From the NCBI RefSeq assembly GCF_002302635.1, contig NZ_CP022387.1, positions 2,418,001-2,482,000 of the forward strand: 64,000 nucleotides of DNA. The letters run 5' to 3'. A program made the position numbers and the translations under genes. This document shows, piece after piece, positions 9,371 to 17,460 of this stretch (within the stretch, counting starts at the first letter, position 1; each line of letters starts with the position of its first letter). The DNA is from Capnocytophaga stomatis. GTDB taxonomy: Bacteria; Bacteroidota; Bacteroidia; Flavobacteriales; Flavobacteriaceae. Below the pieces are notes generated by a model. The model made no database searches. It was not told where the DNA came from and saw only the letters and a program-made list of their open reading frames with translations.

Positions 9371-10105
9371 TTGAGAAGCCTACGAACACGAAAACGATTG
9401 GTGAAAGAGGCTTTCGAGAAGTACGTTCGCCAGCAAAATAAGCTGTGGCGAAAACTTTGGAATCAGAAGCGAAACATTCCTTTGGTGCCTCTGCCTGAAC
9501 CTTATCAAAAGGGATTTGTACGTTTTTTTGTGCTTCGGGACGACATTGCTCGGAGTAAAAGTGTCGATTTTTTCAATCAAATTTTAGAAAAAATCAATAC
9601 TTATCAATATTCCGATAATCGTAAGTTTCTGAAAAAGAAACGAAAACGAGGCAAAAAAATACAAGTTCCACGCGAACAAAAGCTGCATAAAATCATCGAA
9701 TGGCAATTTCCAAAGTATAAAAAATTGGAATTCAACTACAAGGAACAAGCGTATTTTATAAAAACCGAAGAATACAATCCGCATCGAAAAGTTTTTGAAA
9801 CTTATTACGAATTTCGAGACCCTTGGCGATTTGTGTTGCGTGTAAAACCTTATATGATAACACATTATCGCCCATTGGACTTGGATTTGGAGAGAGAACT
9901 TGCCCAGTTGGATAAGTTTCTGGACAATTATAAAGTTCGTGGCATCATACAAAAGAAAATAGCCAGCAGAAGTTACGGATGGAAAGATGTTGAGAAGAAA
10001 AAAGGCAAGGAAAAATATAAATACAACGACTTAAAGAACAATAATTTATCAAAAATGAAGCTTTCCGCCAGTGAAATTGCTTCTATTTTTGAAGAAATGC
10101 TTTAA
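9371..10105 (+). CDS. hypothetical basic protein, first gene of the RNA-repair island
   Basis: I do not recognise this 244-residue protein. It is very rich in Lys and Arg (for example KKKRKRGKKIQVPREQK around 93-110) with aromatic residues between, has no signal peptide or membrane segment, and looks like a nucleic-acid-binding protein. The only usable start is TTG at 9371: the frame is closed by a stop at 9335 and no in-frame ATG occurs before about residue 165. So it either uses TTG or has lost its original 5' end. The next gene begins 11 bases after its stop, and it sits upstream of prfH, kptA and rtcB on the same strand, which suggests a role in RNA repair or ribosome rescue. Confidence 0.7.
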   Translation: MRSLRTRKRLVKEAFEKYVRQQNKLWRKLWNQKRNIPLVPLPEPYQKGFVRFFVLRDDIARSKSVDFFNQILEKINTYQYSDNRKFLKKKRKRGKKIQVPREQKLHKIIEWQFPKYKKLEFNYKEQAYFIKTEEYNPHRKVFETYYEFRDPWRFVLRVKPYMITHYRPLDLDLERELAQLDKFLDNYKVRGIIQKKIASRSYGWKDVEKKKGKEKYKYNDLKNNNLSKMKLSASEIASIFEEML

Positions 10106-10116
10106 ATGTATTGAAA

Positions 10117-10713
10117 ATGAAAAAGATATATAAAGAAAAATATACTCACTTGTGGGAAAACGGAAATTGGGTGGTTTGCCCGAATTGTCAAAAAAGTGCG
10201 GTTATCCGTCATACGGGTGAAACTTTCCCAAATCATTCTGTTTTGAGGTGTAATCACTGTGGTTTAGTCAAAAAAAGTGGCGATTTATTGCTTTTTAACC
10301 TCATTATTAAGCTCAATTGTCCGTTTTGTGGCAATTCCATTGAAATAAAACAGGAAAATATAAAGGAAAAACAGCAGTTTGTTCCCGTAAAATGCAAAAA
10401 ATGCAATCATTCACTCTTGGTTCATCCGAAATACGACCCAATTTTTGAAAGAATCAATACCGATAAAGCAAACGGATTGATGTGCGATAATACTTTGGGG
10501 TTGCCTTATTTCTTTCAGGAAAACGTTCGGGGGAATTTGTTTTGGGCGAAAAATGATAAACATTTGTTGGAAATAGAAAATTACATCAGTTCGGATTTGC
10601 GTCCTCGAAAAGGAATGACGATGGTGGCAAAACTTCCGACTTTTATCAAAATTAAAAAAAACAAAGAAATTGTACTTAAAATCTTAGAAAAATGGAAAAA
10701 ATCATACAAATAA
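10117..10713 (+). CDS. zinc-ribbon protein of the RNA-repair island
   Basis: The 198-residue protein has two zinc-ribbon modules in its N-terminal half: a CPNC...CNHC pair (about residues 20-52) and a CPFC...CKKC pair (about 67-101). The rest has no recognisable domain. The start at 10117 (ATG) is preferred over a TTG two codons upstream. Its 3' end overlaps the prfH start by 22 bases, so translation of the two is probably coupled. Zinc ribbons of this kind often bind RNA or ribosomal surfaces; a role in recognising damaged RNA together with PrfH is an inference from position only. Confidence 0.75.
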   Translation: MKKIYKEKYTHLWENGNWVVCPNCQKSAVIRHTGETFPNHSVLRCNHCGLVKKSGDLLLFNLIIKLNCPFCGNSIEIKQENIKEKQQFVPVKCKKCNHSLLVHPKYDPIFERINTDKANGLMCDNTLGLPYFFQENVRGNLFWAKNDKHLLEIENYISSDLRPRKGMTMVAKLPTFIKIKKNKEIVLKILEKWKKSYK

Positions 10714-11375
10714 CTTCAGGAAAAGGACCTTTGGAATGCCAATGGGTAGTAGCCAAAGTATTGAAAATATTTTTGCAAGAAGCCAAAGAAAATAGCATAC
10801 AAACAGAAATCCTGCACCGAGAAGAAGGCGACGAAAACTTAACCTTAAAATCTGTCACACTTCTTTTGAAAGGAACTGATTTACAAGATTTTTTAAAGGA
10901 TTGGCTCGGTTCGGTTTGTTGGGTAGGAAAATCCACTTTTAGGAAATTTCACCAGCGGTCGAACTGGTTTATTGGCGTTTTTGAGCTTTCTCAATCAGAA
11001 AAAACGGTGTTTCGTGAGAGCGATATTTCGTTTCAAATGGTGCGTTCGCAAGGCAGTGGCGGACAAAATGTTAATAAAGTAAACTCGGCGGTTCGGGCTA
11101 CGCATCAGCCTTCGGGAGTGAGTGTTTTTGTGCAGGATACGCGTTCGCAATTGGAAAACAAGAAGTTAGCCATCAGCCGAATTAAAGAAAAATTGCAACT
11201 TTTTGAATTGGAGAAACTCAAGCAACAGGCTCAAAATCAGTGGAACAATCATCAGCAAGTAGCGAGAGGCAATGCGGTTCGTACCTTTTCGGGAACAGAT
11301 TTCAAACGGAATTTTGTGGATAAATCTTACAAAAAAGAACGAACAAAAAATAAAAAAATCAATTTTGATGAATAA
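10692..11375 (+). CDS. prfH: peptide chain release factor H (PrfH-like)
   Basis: The 227-residue protein is a stand-alone release-factor catalytic domain. The GGQ motif lies at 123-125 in SQGSGGQNVNKVNSAVR, followed by a basic tail ending KKERTKNKK that would contact rRNA. An N-terminal part of about 110 residues replaces the codon-recognition domains of RF1/RF2. PrfH is known as the partner of an RtcB-type RNA ligase: it frees ribosomes whose 16S decoding centre has been cut by a nuclease toxin, after which RtcB reseals the rRNA. An rtcB gene lies three genes downstream, which supports this assignment. It overlaps the upstream zinc-ribbon gene. Confidence 0.9.
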   Translation: MEKIIQITSGKGPLECQWVVAKVLKIFLQEAKENSIQTEILHREEGDENLTLKSVTLLLKGTDLQDFLKDWLGSVCWVGKSTFRKFHQRSNWFIGVFELSQSEKTVFRESDISFQMVRSQGSGGQNVNKVNSAVRATHQPSGVSVFVQDTRSQLENKKLAISRIKEKLQLFELEKLKQQAQNQWNNHQQVARGNAVRTFSGTDFKRNFVDKSYKKERTKNKKINFDE

Positions 11376-11390
11376 TTGTTAATTATCACC

Positions 11391-11449
11391 TTGTAGACAC
11401 TTTGTAGACGCTCATTTCTTGATGGCGTAGACATTTGTCAGTAGTTTTG
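11391..11449 (+). promoter_or_regulatory. internal promoter with three GTAGAC direct repeats
   Basis: TAGTTTTG at 11442-11449 matches the -7 consensus, with TTG at 11419-11421 a 20-base spacer upstream. GTAGAC occurs at 11393, 11404 and 11427, spaced 11 and 23 bases, about one and two helical turns, around the -33 region. This looks like an operator and would give the second half of the island (11476-14314) its own control. Confidence 0.45.
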
Positions 11450-11475
11450 CCAAAAAATCATTAACTATTATAAAA

Positions 11476-11784
11476 ATGTGGAAAAACAATAGAAAAAATA
11501 TAGGAAAACGAGGTTCGGAGGAAGGAATTATTATTTCCGATTTAGAACATAGTGACGGAGCCAGAATAACGATAGAAAAAGACGGATTGACTGCTCCTTT
11601 TTCGGTAACGCTGGGCGTGTACGGAGAATTTATGCACACAGATTTTTTCTCAACACAATCACAAGCAGAAAGTTACCAAACAAAAGTAATGCGTGAAATA
11701 GAAAAATTATTAGTGATATTATCCGATGAAAACCCTGACAGAGGAGCGGAATATCAAACGATTATCAAAAACGTTACACAGTGA
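11476..11784 (+). CDS. hypothetical protein
   Basis: This 102-residue soluble protein is not recognised. It begins MWKNNRKNIGKRGSEEG, contains an alternating hydrophobic stretch that looks like beta sheet (ARITIEKDGLTAPFSVTLGV) and ends in a helix-like acidic region. There is no signal peptide. Its stop overlaps the GTG start of the next gene by 4 bases, so the two are translationally coupled. It has the size and composition of an immunity- or chaperone-like protein, but nothing in the sequence proves this. Confidence 0.65.
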   Translation: MWKNNRKNIGKRGSEEGIIISDLEHSDGARITIEKDGLTAPFSVTLGVYGEFMHTDFFSTQSQAESYQTKVMREIEKLLVILSDENPDRGAEYQTIIKNVTQ

Positions 11785-12329
11785 AAAATTTAAAATTAAG
11801 AAAAATGAAAGACTATATCGCACAAATGTTAGAACTACAAGAAGAAAAGAATAGGTTGTTTTTTAAGTTTCAGGAATCCCCTATCAATGAGCAAGTTGAA
11901 TATCTGAATACAAAATTGGATTTAAGCCAATATGACAAGCTCAAAACGAATTTTCTGTTAGATGTAATGAATAGCTATTACATTGATAATGAAGTACTAA
12001 TGCAAGTTTGGAAATCTTGGCTTGGCACGAGTATTACCCACGAATGTTGTACGCGTATAGGATTGATTTCTTTTTTTATCAAAAATCCTGAGTTAAAATC
12101 AGAGATGATAGCGGAAACTTTTGATTTTATTGAGAAAAATTTGATTGTACAATATTCTGAAAATGAAAGATATACTGATGAAATAATCGTGTATCACGCT
12201 GCCTTACTTTTATGGGATTTGGGCTACAAAAACGCCTTGCAATCACTCATCAAAAAATATCAAACCATTTGTGATGATTATTTCGATGAAGAGGAGTACA
12301 GAGAAATAGATAATTTAGTAGAAAAATGA
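11781..12329 (+). CDS. hypothetical helical protein
   Basis: This 182-residue, helix-rich acidic protein is not recognised. Its spacing of hydrophobic residues suggests packed helical repeats. The start may be GTG at 11781, which overlaps the previous stop in a GTGA junction, or ATG at 11805. Its stop overlaps the kptA start (ATGA at 12326). The chain of 4-base overlaps from 11781 to 12329 shows that 11476, 11781 and kptA form one tightly coupled operon. Confidence 0.65.
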   Translation: MKNLKLRKMKDYIAQMLELQEEKNRLFFKFQESPINEQVEYLNTKLDLSQYDKLKTNFLLDVMNSYYIDNEVLMQVWKSWLGTSITHECCTRIGLISFFIKNPELKSEMIAETFDFIEKNLIVQYSENERYTDEIIVYHAALLLWDLGYKNALQSLIKKYQTICDDYFDEEEYREIDNLVEK

Positions 12330-12901
12330 AGCAAAAAGATTTAAGAAACAAAGATAATTATAACAGAATCAGTAAGTTTATCAGTTTGGTTTTGAGGCAC
12401 AGTCCCGAAATTATCGGAATAACATTGGACAAAAATGGCTGGACAGATACTGAAACCTTAATAAAAAAACTTTATCCGAAATTTGGTATTGATTTGGGCA
12501 TTCTCAAAGAGATTGTCGCTTCTGACAACAAACAACGATACAGTTTCTCAGCTGATTTTACCAAAATCAGAGCTAATCAAGGACATTCGGTTTCGGTGGA
12601 CTTGGAGTTACTTCCGCAGAAGCCTCCCGCCATTTTGTATCACGGTACAGCTCAGCGTTTTGTGCAAAGTATTTATCAAAAAGGTATTCAGAAACAAAAC
12701 AGACAATACGTACACTTGAGCAAAGATTTGGAAACCGCTCAAAAAGTAGGTAGCCGACACGGAGAAGTTTTTGTTTTTCAGATAGATACTTGCAAAATGC
12801 TCAATGAAGGATATTTGTTCTACCTTTCGGAAAATGGTGTTTGGCTCACTGATGAAGTTCCCTCAAGATTTTTAAGTTCTTATGATGAACTTATAGAGTA
12901 A
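12326..12901 (+). CDS. kptA: RNA 2'-phosphotransferase (Tpt1/KptA family)
   Basis: The 191-residue protein matches Tpt1/KptA, which removes a 2'-phosphate from RNA by transferring it to NAD+. The N-terminal winged-helix part has the signature ISKFISLVLRHSPE followed by GITLDKNGWTD. The C-terminal ADP-ribosyltransferase-like part has LYHGTAQRF and VGSRHGEVFVF, which hold the conserved Arg and His residues. In eukaryotes Tpt1 finishes tRNA splicing after a ligase that leaves a 2'-phosphate. Bacterial copies have no established universal substrate. The position directly before rtcB places it in RNA repair. Confidence 0.92.
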   Translation: MKQKDLRNKDNYNRISKFISLVLRHSPEIIGITLDKNGWTDTETLIKKLYPKFGIDLGILKEIVASDNKQRYSFSADFTKIRANQGHSVSVDLELLPQKPPAILYHGTAQRFVQSIYQKGIQKQNRQYVHLSKDLETAQKVGSRHGEVFVFQIDTCKMLNEGYLFYLSENGVWLTDEVPSRFLSSYDELIE

Positions 12902-12922
12902 AAACAATTTGAAAATAAAACA

Positions 12923-14314
12923 ATGGGAAATTTAAAATTAAAAGGAAAAGATATATTAAAGTTAGGATATCCTAATAATCAATCGGTTAATGTGGCGTTG
13001 GAAGTAATGAAACGCAATTTTAACGATAAAAATCAGGCGTATATAAAATCTTTATTGAAAGAAATTTTGGCAAACCCGAAAGATTTTGAAAAACATCTGA
13101 CTTTCGGGCAAATCGCCGAAGCCTTGCTTTCTTCCAAAAAAACAGAAAAACGCCAACTCAATGCCCAAAGAGCTGATTTTAAAATCTTTGGAAGTAACAT
13201 TTCGGAAGAAGCCAAAAACCAACTTTACACGGCTTTAAAACTGCCCATCTCGGTAAACGGAGCGTTGATGCCCGATGCTCACAGTGGTTACGGCTTGCCT
13301 ATCGGAGGTGTTTTAGCAGTAGAAAACGCTGTAATTCCGTATGGCGTGGGATTGGATATTGGTTGCCGTATGTGTTTGAGTATCTTAGATGTACCCGTTT
13401 CATATCTCGATGGTGCGAAGGACAAATACGAAAAAATGCTCGTGGAACACACCAAGTTTGGAATGTATGAAACACATAAATCACATATTGAACACGAAAT
13501 TTTCGACCGAGATACTTTCGACCTTATTCCAATCCTTAAACGATTGAAAGGCAAAGCTATCAAGCAAATGGGAACTTCCGGCGGAGGCAATCATTTTGTG
13601 GAATTCGGAGAGGTAGAAATTCTGGAGGAAGACCCGCAAATCGGGTTACCGAAAGGCAAATATCTGGGCATTTTATCGCACAGTGGTTCGCGAGGTTTCG
13701 GGGCGGAAATTGCTCAATATTACGTACGAAAAGCAATAGAACAATGTCCGTTACCTAAAGAAGCTCAGCAATTTGCGTGGCTCGACCTCAGTACGCATCT
13801 CGGTTTGGAGTATTGGACAGCGATGAACCTTGCCGGAGATTATGCTTCGGCTTGTCATTACGATATTCATCGCCGGCTGATAAAAGCCATTGGTGGGCGA
13901 CTCAAGGCACGGATTGAAAATCATCATAATTTTGCTTGGAAAGAAGTTCACAACGGCAAAGAAGTTATCGTTCATCGCAAAGGGGCGACTCCCGCAGGTG
14001 AAGGAGAACTTGGCATTATTCCCGCATCGATGACGGAGAAAGGTTTTATCGTTCGCGGAAGAGGAAATACTGATTCGTTGTGTTCGGCATCGCACGGTGC
14101 AGGAAGGCTTCATTCGCGAGCTGCGTGCAAAACACTTTTCACTCAAAGCGACATCAAAAAAGAACTGAAAAACAAGAAAGTAACACTCATCGGAGGTAAT
14201 GCCGAAGAAGCTCCAATGGCATACAAAAACATCAATGAGGTGATGAATGCCCAAACCGATTTGGTAGATATTTTAGGTCGCTTTCAACCCAGAATTGTGA
14301 GAATGGAGTCGTAG
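12923..14314 (+). CDS. rtcB: RtcB family RNA-splicing ligase
   Basis: RtcB joins RNA ends carrying 2',3'-cyclic phosphate or 3'-phosphate to 5'-OH ends, using GTP and Mn2+. The 463 residues are longer than the E. coli enzyme (about 408). Visible active-site motifs are DAHSGYGLPIGGV, the metal-binding Cys in GLDIGCRM, SGGGNHFVE, LSHSGSRG, ENHHNFAW, and ASHGAGR with the expected guanylated His391. The gene lies 21 bases after kptA and three genes after prfH, the known partner of the RtcB2 subtype that repairs cleaved 16S rRNA. A terminator follows at 14379. Confidence 0.95.
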   Translation: MGNLKLKGKDILKLGYPNNQSVNVALEVMKRNFNDKNQAYIKSLLKEILANPKDFEKHLTFGQIAEALLSSKKTEKRQLNAQRADFKIFGSNISEEAKNQLYTALKLPISVNGALMPDAHSGYGLPIGGVLAVENAVIPYGVGLDIGCRMCLSILDVPVSYLDGAKDKYEKMLVEHTKFGMYETHKSHIEHEIFDRDTFDLIPILKRLKGKAIKQMGTSGGGNHFVEFGEVEILEEDPQIGLPKGKYLGILSHSGSRGFGAEIAQYYVRKAIEQCPLPKEAQQFAWLDLSTHLGLEYWTAMNLAGDYASACHYDIHRRLIKAIGGRLKARIENHHNFAWKEVHNGKEVIVHRKGATPAGEGELGIIPASMTEKGFIVRGRGNTDSLCSASHGAGRLHSRAACKTLFTQSDIKKELKNKKVTLIGGNAEEAPMAYKNINEVMNAQTDLVDILGRFQPRIVRMES

Positions 14315-14378
14315 TACGGCAGGCATTTTTTTGCCAAAATGAAGAAAATAAATTACGGGTAACATTATAGCCCAAAAC

Positions 14379-14406
14379 AAAAGGACGTGTAAAATACGTC
14401 CTTTTT
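14379..14406 (+). terminator. intrinsic terminator of the RNA-repair operon
   Basis: A perfect 10-bp stem (14379-14388 with 14396-14405) has a 7-base loop and T residues after it. Confidence 0.8.
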
Positions 14407-14480
14407 TGTTTGTAAAAGTTAATATATTGATTTGATGTGAAATATATGTTATAATCTTCTTTATCAAGATGAATATCTCC

Positions 14481-14606
14481 TCATTCTTGATTAAATTCTA
14501 ATTCGCAATATTCGCCATAACAAACATCTTCATCATTGAAATAAAGGCAATTGGGTACGGAAGGAATAGGAGCTAAGGTTTGTATATAATCGATAAATTT
14601 TTCCAT
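14481..14606 (-). CDS. small Cys-containing peptide gene
   Basis: A 41-residue ORF begins MEKFIDYIQTLAPIPSVPN and contains CLYFNDEDVCYGEYC near its end. It starts 9 bases after the stop of the AraC regulator on the same strand, so it would be co-transcribed. The acidic, three-cysteine tail is unusual for a random ORF. No family is recognised. It could be a metal-binding peptide, a peptide-natural-product precursor, or a short conserved protein of unknown use. Confidence 0.5.
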   Translation of the reverse strand: MEKFIDYIQTLAPIPSVPNCLYFNDEDVCYGEYCELEFNQE

Positions 14607-14615
14607 TTTTTTAAT

Positions 14616-15428
14616 TTAATGATTTTGAAAAACTTTACTTGGTGTTCCTCCATAAAAAGTTTTAAATTCCTTGATAAAATGCGATTGGTCGTAATAGCCC
14701 ATATCATAAAATAGTTGATTGTCAGTGTTTTGTATAGAAATTTTATTATTCATAAAAGACTGAAAACGAACTACTTGGCTGAAAGTTTTTGCCGTGTCAC
14801 CAATGTAAAATTCAAATAATCGGCGGAGATGACGAGGGCTAATTCCTGTGTCTAAATCTCTCAATATCCGTGTATTACCTCTTGATTTTAGAATAATTTC
14901 CAAAGCTTTGGAAAATCGATTGTCTATACTAAAATCAGCCTTCTCCAAAAATTTGATAAAAAATGTATCTAATTTATTTTTAATCTGTTGCAAATTTTGT
15001 GTGTTACTGAATTTTTGTACAATAAATGTCGCCAAATCGGACAAAACTAAATCCAAACGAATATCATTATTGCTCAATTCCTTAGCATCTTGCTTGAAAA
15101 TCAACGGAAAAGCAGAGGGCAAAAATCGCACTCCCACATAGTTAAATTGGTTGCCCAGAGGAAATTCGGTATAACTTTTACAAAAGCCCATAAGGTAACT
15201 CTCTTCGGGATTATTCAACTCAAAAAAGACATCCATACAACCATCGGAAATCACTCTATGTTGATAGTTTTCAGTAAGTTGTAGTTCCGTTTTGAGTTGC
15301 CAATAACAATAGATAAAAGGCAATAACTTCTCATTGGGAAAAATTTCCGTATAAGAAACATTATCAGCGAATTGGGCTATCGGCTGAAAAGGTTTGTAAA
15401 AATGACGTATATTTAAAAGAGATTGCAA
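14616..15428 (-). CDS. AraC family transcriptional regulator
   Basis: The 270-residue protein has an N-terminal sensor part resembling DUF6597 (about 10-130) and a C-terminal AraC-type double helix-turn-helix domain (about 170-270), with ISPRHLRRLFEFYIG in the first HTH and YYDQSHFIKEFKTFYGGTPS in the second, both typical. The inducer is unknown. It is followed at 9 bases by the small peptide gene at 14481. Its targets may be that ORF or neighbouring genes; no operator was identified. Confidence 0.88.
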   Translation of the reverse strand: MQSLLNIRHFYKPFQPIAQFADNVSYTEIFPNEKLLPFIYCYWQLKTELQLTENYQHRVISDGCMDVFFELNNPEESYLMGFCKSYTEFPLGNQFNYVGVRFLPSAFPLIFKQDAKELSNNDIRLDLVLSDLATFIVQKFSNTQNLQQIKNKLDTFFIKFLEKADFSIDNRFSKALEIILKSRGNTRILRDLDTGISPRHLRRLFEFYIGDTAKTFSQVVRFQSFMNNKISIQNTDNQLFYDMGYYDQSHFIKEFKTFYGGTPSKVFQNH

Positions 15429-15513
15429 ATTTTCAGATTTTTAGCAAAAGTACAATGTTTTATTCAAACTTTTGATGTATGATTTGTTTTTGAATAAAAT
15501 TCTTAAAAAATAA

Positions 15514-15539
15514 AAAAAACGCACATTGTAGCGTTTTTT
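15514..15539 (-). terminator. terminator after the M56 peptidase gene
   Basis: A 9-bp stem (15514-15522 with 15531-15539) has A/T-rich arms on both sides. It lies 22 bases past the stop of the minus-strand M56 gene and can work in both directions. Confidence 0.65.
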
Positions 15540-15560
15540 GGTAAAATATTATGCGTAAAT

Positions 15561-16901
15561 CTATTTTTTAGTTACAACTAAAATCACACCATTTTTGCCT
15601 TTTTCTCCGTAAGCGTCTGTGGATTTTTTGTTTTTTAAAACGGTTATAGATTCAATATTTTTAGGGTCTATCTTTTCTAAATTACTGATATCTAATTCTT
15701 TTCCATCTACAATTAGTAACGCATCATTGGTGATTTTTGATTTTTCAACCTCCTTGTTTGGCTCGGTGGAAAGTTTCTTGGTAGTTACTTTGATTACGCC
15801 TTTTTTCCCTTTTTCTCCATAAGCTCCAATAGATTTTTTGTCTTTTAAAACCGAAATACTTGCAATTTCGTCAGGGTTTATTTGCTGTAATACAGAATTT
15901 TCCACTTTTTTTTCATCTAAAATCACAATAACTTCAGGGTCATTTATAATATCCTGATTTTTTGCGTTTTTGTGACCAACAACTTCAATTTCAGAAGTGT
16001 TTTTTGTCTCCTTTTCTTGTGCTTGTAATGTTTCGTTTGAAAATAAAAACATTACTGCACTTGTTGCTAAAATGAGCGTTCCGTAGCTCCATTTGGCTTT
16101 TCCTGTTGATTTGTCTCTCATTGTCATATAAATACGTTTTTTTAAATTACTTGTTTCAAAATTGTGTGCAAAGGCTACTTTCTTGGCTCCAACACACTGG
16201 ATTATCAATTCTTTACGGTATAAATTAGCATTGTTTGTTTGCTGAATTGCCTTTTGGTCAGCTTGAAATTCGTGAACTTGCATAAGCTCCTTTTTGAGTA
16301 GCCAAACAAACGGATTCCACCAGAATAAGATGCGATACAATTCAGTAAAAAGTAAATCCCACGAATGACGATAAGCAGCGTGAGCCATTTCGTGAAATAT
16401 CACATTTTCAGAATAATACGTTGGATTTTTTTCCGAAAGCACAATATATTTGAACCAACTAAACGGAAGCACATTCTCTGTTGTAATATGCACGAAAACA
16501 CCATTTGGAAGTTGCTTTTTTTGGGAGTTTTTCAAAATTCTTATAAGTGACACTAAACCAATGATATAGCGAAAACTAAAGAATAGAACTCCTAATCCGT
16601 AAATTGTTATTAAAAAATTATAAATCAGTTGGTTATTGGTGTTTTTAGCTACTTCGATTTTATCATTTTTTTCAGCAAGTGGAAGCAGAAAATCTGACGA
16701 GGTTTGTACTTCTTTCAGAAAATTGAATTCAGGTAAGTTGATTTTTGTAAAAGGAAGCAAAATTCCACCTGCGAAAATTAACAAAATGATGATTCGGTTT
16801 GCTTGATGAAATGTATTTCCGCTGATGAAAAAGCGATATGCAATCCATAGTACTCCTGTGAAAATTAGGTTTTTAAATCCAAATAAAAGTAAATTTTCCA
16901 T
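15561..16901 (-). CDS. M56 family (BlaR1-like) metallopeptidase with two TonB-plug-like repeats
   Basis: This 446-residue inner-membrane sensor protease has three or four N-terminal membrane helices, the zinc motif HEMAH (His170 to His174) followed by a BlaR1-like cytoplasmic part, and another helix near residue 285. The C-terminal 150 residues hold two copies of a roughly 55-residue module ending SIGAYGEKGKKGVIKVTTKK and STDAYGEKGKNGVILVVTKK. These resemble the end of the TonB-receptor plug domain. The BlaI-type repressor gene lies 7 bases upstream, so this is the usual repressor/protease pair. The start at 16901 avoids a 23-base overlap with blaI that the ATG at 16931 would give. Confidence 0.88.
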   Translation of the reverse strand: MENLLLFGFKNLIFTGVLWIAYRFFISGNTFHQANRIIILLIFAGGILLPFTKINLPEFNFLKEVQTSSDFLLPLAEKNDKIEVAKNTNNQLIYNFLITIYGLGVLFFSFRYIIGLVSLIRILKNSQKKQLPNGVFVHITTENVLPFSWFKYIVLSEKNPTYYSENVIFHEMAHAAYRHSWDLLFTELYRILFWWNPFVWLLKKELMQVHEFQADQKAIQQTNNANLYRKELIIQCVGAKKVAFAHNFETSNLKKRIYMTMRDKSTGKAKWSYGTLILATSAVMFLFSNETLQAQEKETKNTSEIEVVGHKNAKNQDIINDPEVIVILDEKKVENSVLQQINPDEIASISVLKDKKSIGAYGEKGKKGVIKVTTKKLSTEPNKEVEKSKITNDALLIVDGKELDISNLEKIDPKNIESITVLKNKKSTDAYGEKGKNGVILVVTKK

Positions 16902-16908
16902 AGAATAA

Positions 16909-17268
16909 TCAGGATTTATTATCAATTTCATCTAATAGTTTTCGGATTTCCTCTACCGACAATTTTTCGGACTTTATAAACGTATTTACCACATTCAGAT
17001 ATGAATTTCCGAAGTATTTTTTTACCACATTCTTTAGCGTTCGGTTTTGATAATCTTCTTTTGAAATGATGGCAAAATACTGATATGACGTTCCGAAAGC
17101 CTCGTGTGATAAAAAACCTTTCTCTTCCAATGCTCTTACATAAGTGGAAATTGTGTTAAAATGAGGTTTTGGTTCATCGTACTTTTCTAAAATTTGCTTT
17201 ACAAACAGTTTTCCTTCTTGCCAAAAAAAAGACATAATTTCTTCCTCTTTTGATGTTAAGTTTTTCAT
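16909..17268 (-). CDS. BlaI/MecI/CopY family transcriptional repressor
   Basis: The 119-residue winged-helix repressor begins MKNLTSKEEEIMSFFWQEG and contains the recognition-helix region HFNTISTYVRALEEKGFLSH, both typical of BlaI/MecI. Such proteins dimerise on promoters and are cut or released when the paired M56 protease is activated. The M56 gene follows at 7 bases. The ATG at 17268 was chosen rather than one at 17358 because the family starts here and the extra 30 residues are not family-like. No beta-lactamase gene is next to it, so the regulated genes are unknown. Confidence 0.9.
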   Translation of the reverse strand: MKNLTSKEEEIMSFFWQEGKLFVKQILEKYDEPKPHFNTISTYVRALEEKGFLSHEAFGTSYQYFAIISKEDYQNRTLKNVVKKYFGNSYLNVVNTFIKSEKLSVEEIRKLLDEIDNKS

Positions 17269-17399
17269 TTTTATATATTTATAGTTAATGAATGAGATAA
17301 CGAATTTATTTTGATGCAAATGTAAACTAAAAAAATAAGTTAAACAACTATTTTTCATAGTTTTTAAACTATAATTTTTAGTTTTATTTGATTTGACAA

Positions 17400-17436
17400 A
17401 AAAAGAAAACAGTAGCTAAATTAATAACTACTGTTT
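17400..17436 (-). terminator. terminator after the cyclophilin-FKBP gene
   Basis: A 9-bp stem (17407-17415 with 17428-17436) is followed on the minus strand by a T-rich run. It lies 25 bases past the stop of the gene at 17461. Confidence 0.65.
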
Positions 17437-17460
17437 CGTATTTAAAAAGATTCTATTTTT

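Noticed and set aside
15561-17268. Beta-lactam resistance operon
   Set aside because: The BlaI/M56 pair is present, but no beta-lactamase or PBP2a-like gene is adjacent.
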